Assembly: GCA_937918955.1 (NCBI GenBank)
Contig: CAKZRZ010000036.1
Span: 1-44,713, forward strand
Length of the DNA: 44,713 bases
Origin: an uncultured Arenicella sp.
GTDB taxonomy: Bacteria; Pseudomonadota; Gammaproteobacteria; Arenicellales; Arenicellaceae
Direction: 5' to 3'
In this document: positions 43,272-44,713 of the stretch, piece after piece
How the letters are laid out: each line of letters begins with the position of its first letter
Position numbering within the stretch: position 1 is the stretch's first letter
Notes under the pieces: generated by a model
The model's input: only the letters and a program-made list of their open reading frames with translations
What the model was told of the DNA's origin: nothing
The model's database searches: none
Made by a program: the position numbers and the translations under genes

Positions 43272-44546
43272 ATGACTACAACTATTGCTCAAGATCTCTG
43301 TGACTACATTGCCGAGTCACCAACTCCGTTTCATGCCACAAAAGCGCTACTCAAGCAGTTCGTCGCAAACGGTTTTAAGGAGCTTAGTGAAGAAGACGAC
43401 TGGACTATTGAGAACAATGCCGCTTACGTCATTACGCGCAACGATTCGTCAATAATCGCATTTCGCACCGGAGCTGACTATGAGCGCGGCTTTCAAATGC
43501 TCGGAGCACATACCGACAGCCCTTGCCTGCGGGTCAAACCCAACCCTGAAATTAACAAATATGGCTATACCCAACTCGGCGTTGAAGTTTATGGCGGGGT
43601 GCTATTGCACCCTTGGCTTGATCGCGAGTTATCAATTGCCGGGCGTGTTAGCGGGGTAACAAAGAGCGGCGACTTGTTTCATGATTTGATCGACTTTAAA
43701 CACCCTATCGCCATCATCCCAAATTTAGCAATTCACCTTGACCGGGAAGCAAATACTAAACGTGCGATCAACCCGCAGAATCATCTGCCGATCATAATTG
43801 GTCAGGGCGACGATATTGATTTCAAACAATTACTACTCGAACAATTAAGCAAAGAAGGCCGAGATGATGCCGAACAAGTGCTGGAGTTCGAATTGTCGTG
43901 CTATGACGTGCAAGCTCCGAGCATCGCAGGCCTTAATGATGAATTTGTTTGCGCTAGTCGTATCGACAACCTATTAAGCACCTACATCGGTGCCCGCGCG
44001 ATTCTCGACACACAAAGTAACCAAGCGTCGTTGTTTATTTCAACTGATCATGAAGAAGTTGGCTCGGCTTCGGCGTGTGGTGCTCAAGGCCCGTTTCTAA
44101 AATCAGTATTGCAACGCCTAACCGATAGCCCAGCGGCAATGACGCAGTTAATCAGCCGGTCCACAATGGTCTCTTGCGATAATGCACATGGCATACATCC
44201 TAACTATGCTGACAAGCACGATCAAAATCATGGCCCGTTGCTGAACGCTGGCCCCGTTATCAAGATCAACAATAATCAGCGCTATGCCAGCAACAGCATC
44301 AGCTCGGCAAAGTTTAAGCAAATTTGCGATAAGTTAGATATTCCCGTACAAACCTTTGTTACCCGCTCAGACATGGGGTGCGGCAGCACCATCGGCCCGA
44401 TCACTGCTACCGAGCTCGGTATTGAGACTCTCGATATAGGCGCACCTCAATGGGCGATGCATTCAATTCGTGAAACCGCCGGCACTAAAGATTGCGACTA
44501 TTTGTATCAAGCGGCTTGCGGCCTACTAAAAAATGTTTGCGGCTAA
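43272..44546 (+). CDS. apeB: M18-family aspartyl-type aminopeptidase
   Basis: A 424-residue cytoplasmic zinc aminopeptidase. I use the ATG at 43272; a TTG 21 nt upstream is less likely. GAHTDSPCLRVKP (78-90) provides the first zinc ligand His80 and Asp82, CASRIDNLLSTY the bridging Asp, STDHEEVGSASACG the catalytic Glu pair, and DNAHGIHPNY with DMGCGSTIGP the C-terminal ligands. It removes acidic N-terminal residues from peptides as a dodecamer. It is divergent from the J-protein gene. The gene name follows the family and is not proven. Confidence 0.9.
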   Translation: MTTTIAQDLCDYIAESPTPFHATKALLKQFVANGFKELSEEDDWTIENNAAYVITRNDSSIIAFRTGADYERGFQMLGAHTDSPCLRVKPNPEINKYGYTQLGVEVYGGVLLHPWLDRELSIAGRVSGVTKSGDLFHDLIDFKHPIAIIPNLAIHLDREANTKRAINPQNHLPIIIGQGDDIDFKQLLLEQLSKEGRDDAEQVLEFELSCYDVQAPSIAGLNDEFVCASRIDNLLSTYIGARAILDTQSNQASLFISTDHEEVGSASACGAQGPFLKSVLQRLTDSPAAMTQLISRSTMVSCDNAHGIHPNYADKHDQNHGPLLNAGPVIKINNNQRYASNSISSAKFKQICDKLDIPVQTFVTRSDMGCGSTIGPITATELGIETLDIGAPQWAMHSIRETAGTKDCDYLYQAACGLLKNVCG

Positions 44547-44713
44547 GGTTTGCGGTTAAGAGTGCGGCAATCGGTTCACAATCGAATACGATATGACTAT
44601 TAAATGCGGTAAAGCGTTAGTCTAATCGAATAATTTACGCCTGAGTCTCAATAATCGGTAGTTATTGATGTAATATAACGGAGCGTAAAATTAACTCCCG
44701 CTCGCCAGAGCCT
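44547..44713. other. Right-hand end of window, no gene seen
   Basis: There is no coding frame with support and no convincing terminator in these 167 nt. The region is AT-rich toward 44630-44690. Confidence 0.4.

Overview
The window looks like a chromosomal segment of a free-living, probably marine, gammaproteobacterium. The evidence is the mid-range GC, the gene families present (type-2 LeuA, ArgB, GpsA, PlsB, ModABC, M18 and M28 peptidases, three HAE1-type RND pumps) and a neutral-lipid synthesis cluster with a wax-ester/DGAT enzyme. The genus cannot be fixed from the sequence alone. I saw no rRNA, tRNA, CRISPR array or prophage.

Layout. 1-45: the first 15 codons of an IS110-family transposase, running off the left edge (minus strand), followed by structured non-coding DNA. 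365-880 (minus): a phasin-like, lysine-rich protein with its terminator. 1149-5841 (plus): a lipoprotein methyltransferase, a small membrane protein, a PQQ-type sugar dehydrogenase, a fused biotin-carrier/carboxyltransferase and an unknown protein. 5976-6845 (plus): an SDR epimerase. 7064-11567 (minus): a DUF442 phosphatase-like protein, an acyl-CoA dehydrogenase, an EamA transporter and leuA. Divergent from leuA is an Lrp/AsnC regulator followed by a beta-lactamase-fold serine hydrolase. 19885-13727 (minus): argB-modA-modB-modC-eamA-eamA-cupin-thioesterase, a tightly packed run with several 1-4 nt overlaps. 20165-33109 (plus): one outer-membrane factor, one adaptor and three full-length paralogous RND permeases. 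38868-33252 (minus): HAD/PlsC fusion, PlsB-like acyltransferase, gpsA and an ACT-domain protein. Divergent from these is a wax-ester synthase/DGAT (39234-40817), then a lipoprotein M28 peptidase, a membrane J-protein and an M18 aminopeptidase.

How the genes work together. The most coherent unit is 33681-40817. It encodes NAD(P)-dependent glycerol-3-phosphate formation (GpsA), the first acylation (PlsB-like), the second acylation with a candidate phosphatase in the same chain (HAD-PlsC), and final neutral-lipid acylation (WS/DGAT). Together these are a plausible complete route from dihydroxyacetone phosphate to triacylglycerol. The two end enzymes carry long lysine-rich tails that resemble the basic N-terminus of the phasin at 365-880. 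The second notable unit is the efflux operon with three different RND subunits, one adaptor with an unusual acidic tail, and one outer-membrane channel. All three RND proteins keep the Asp-Asp pair but have Asn-Asp where AcrB has its essential Lys.

Several starts were re-chosen from the upstream end of the open frame using Shine-Dalgarno sites, 4-nt overlaps or family N-termini: 880, 1149, 15477, 16388, 17511, 38868, 39234 and 43272.
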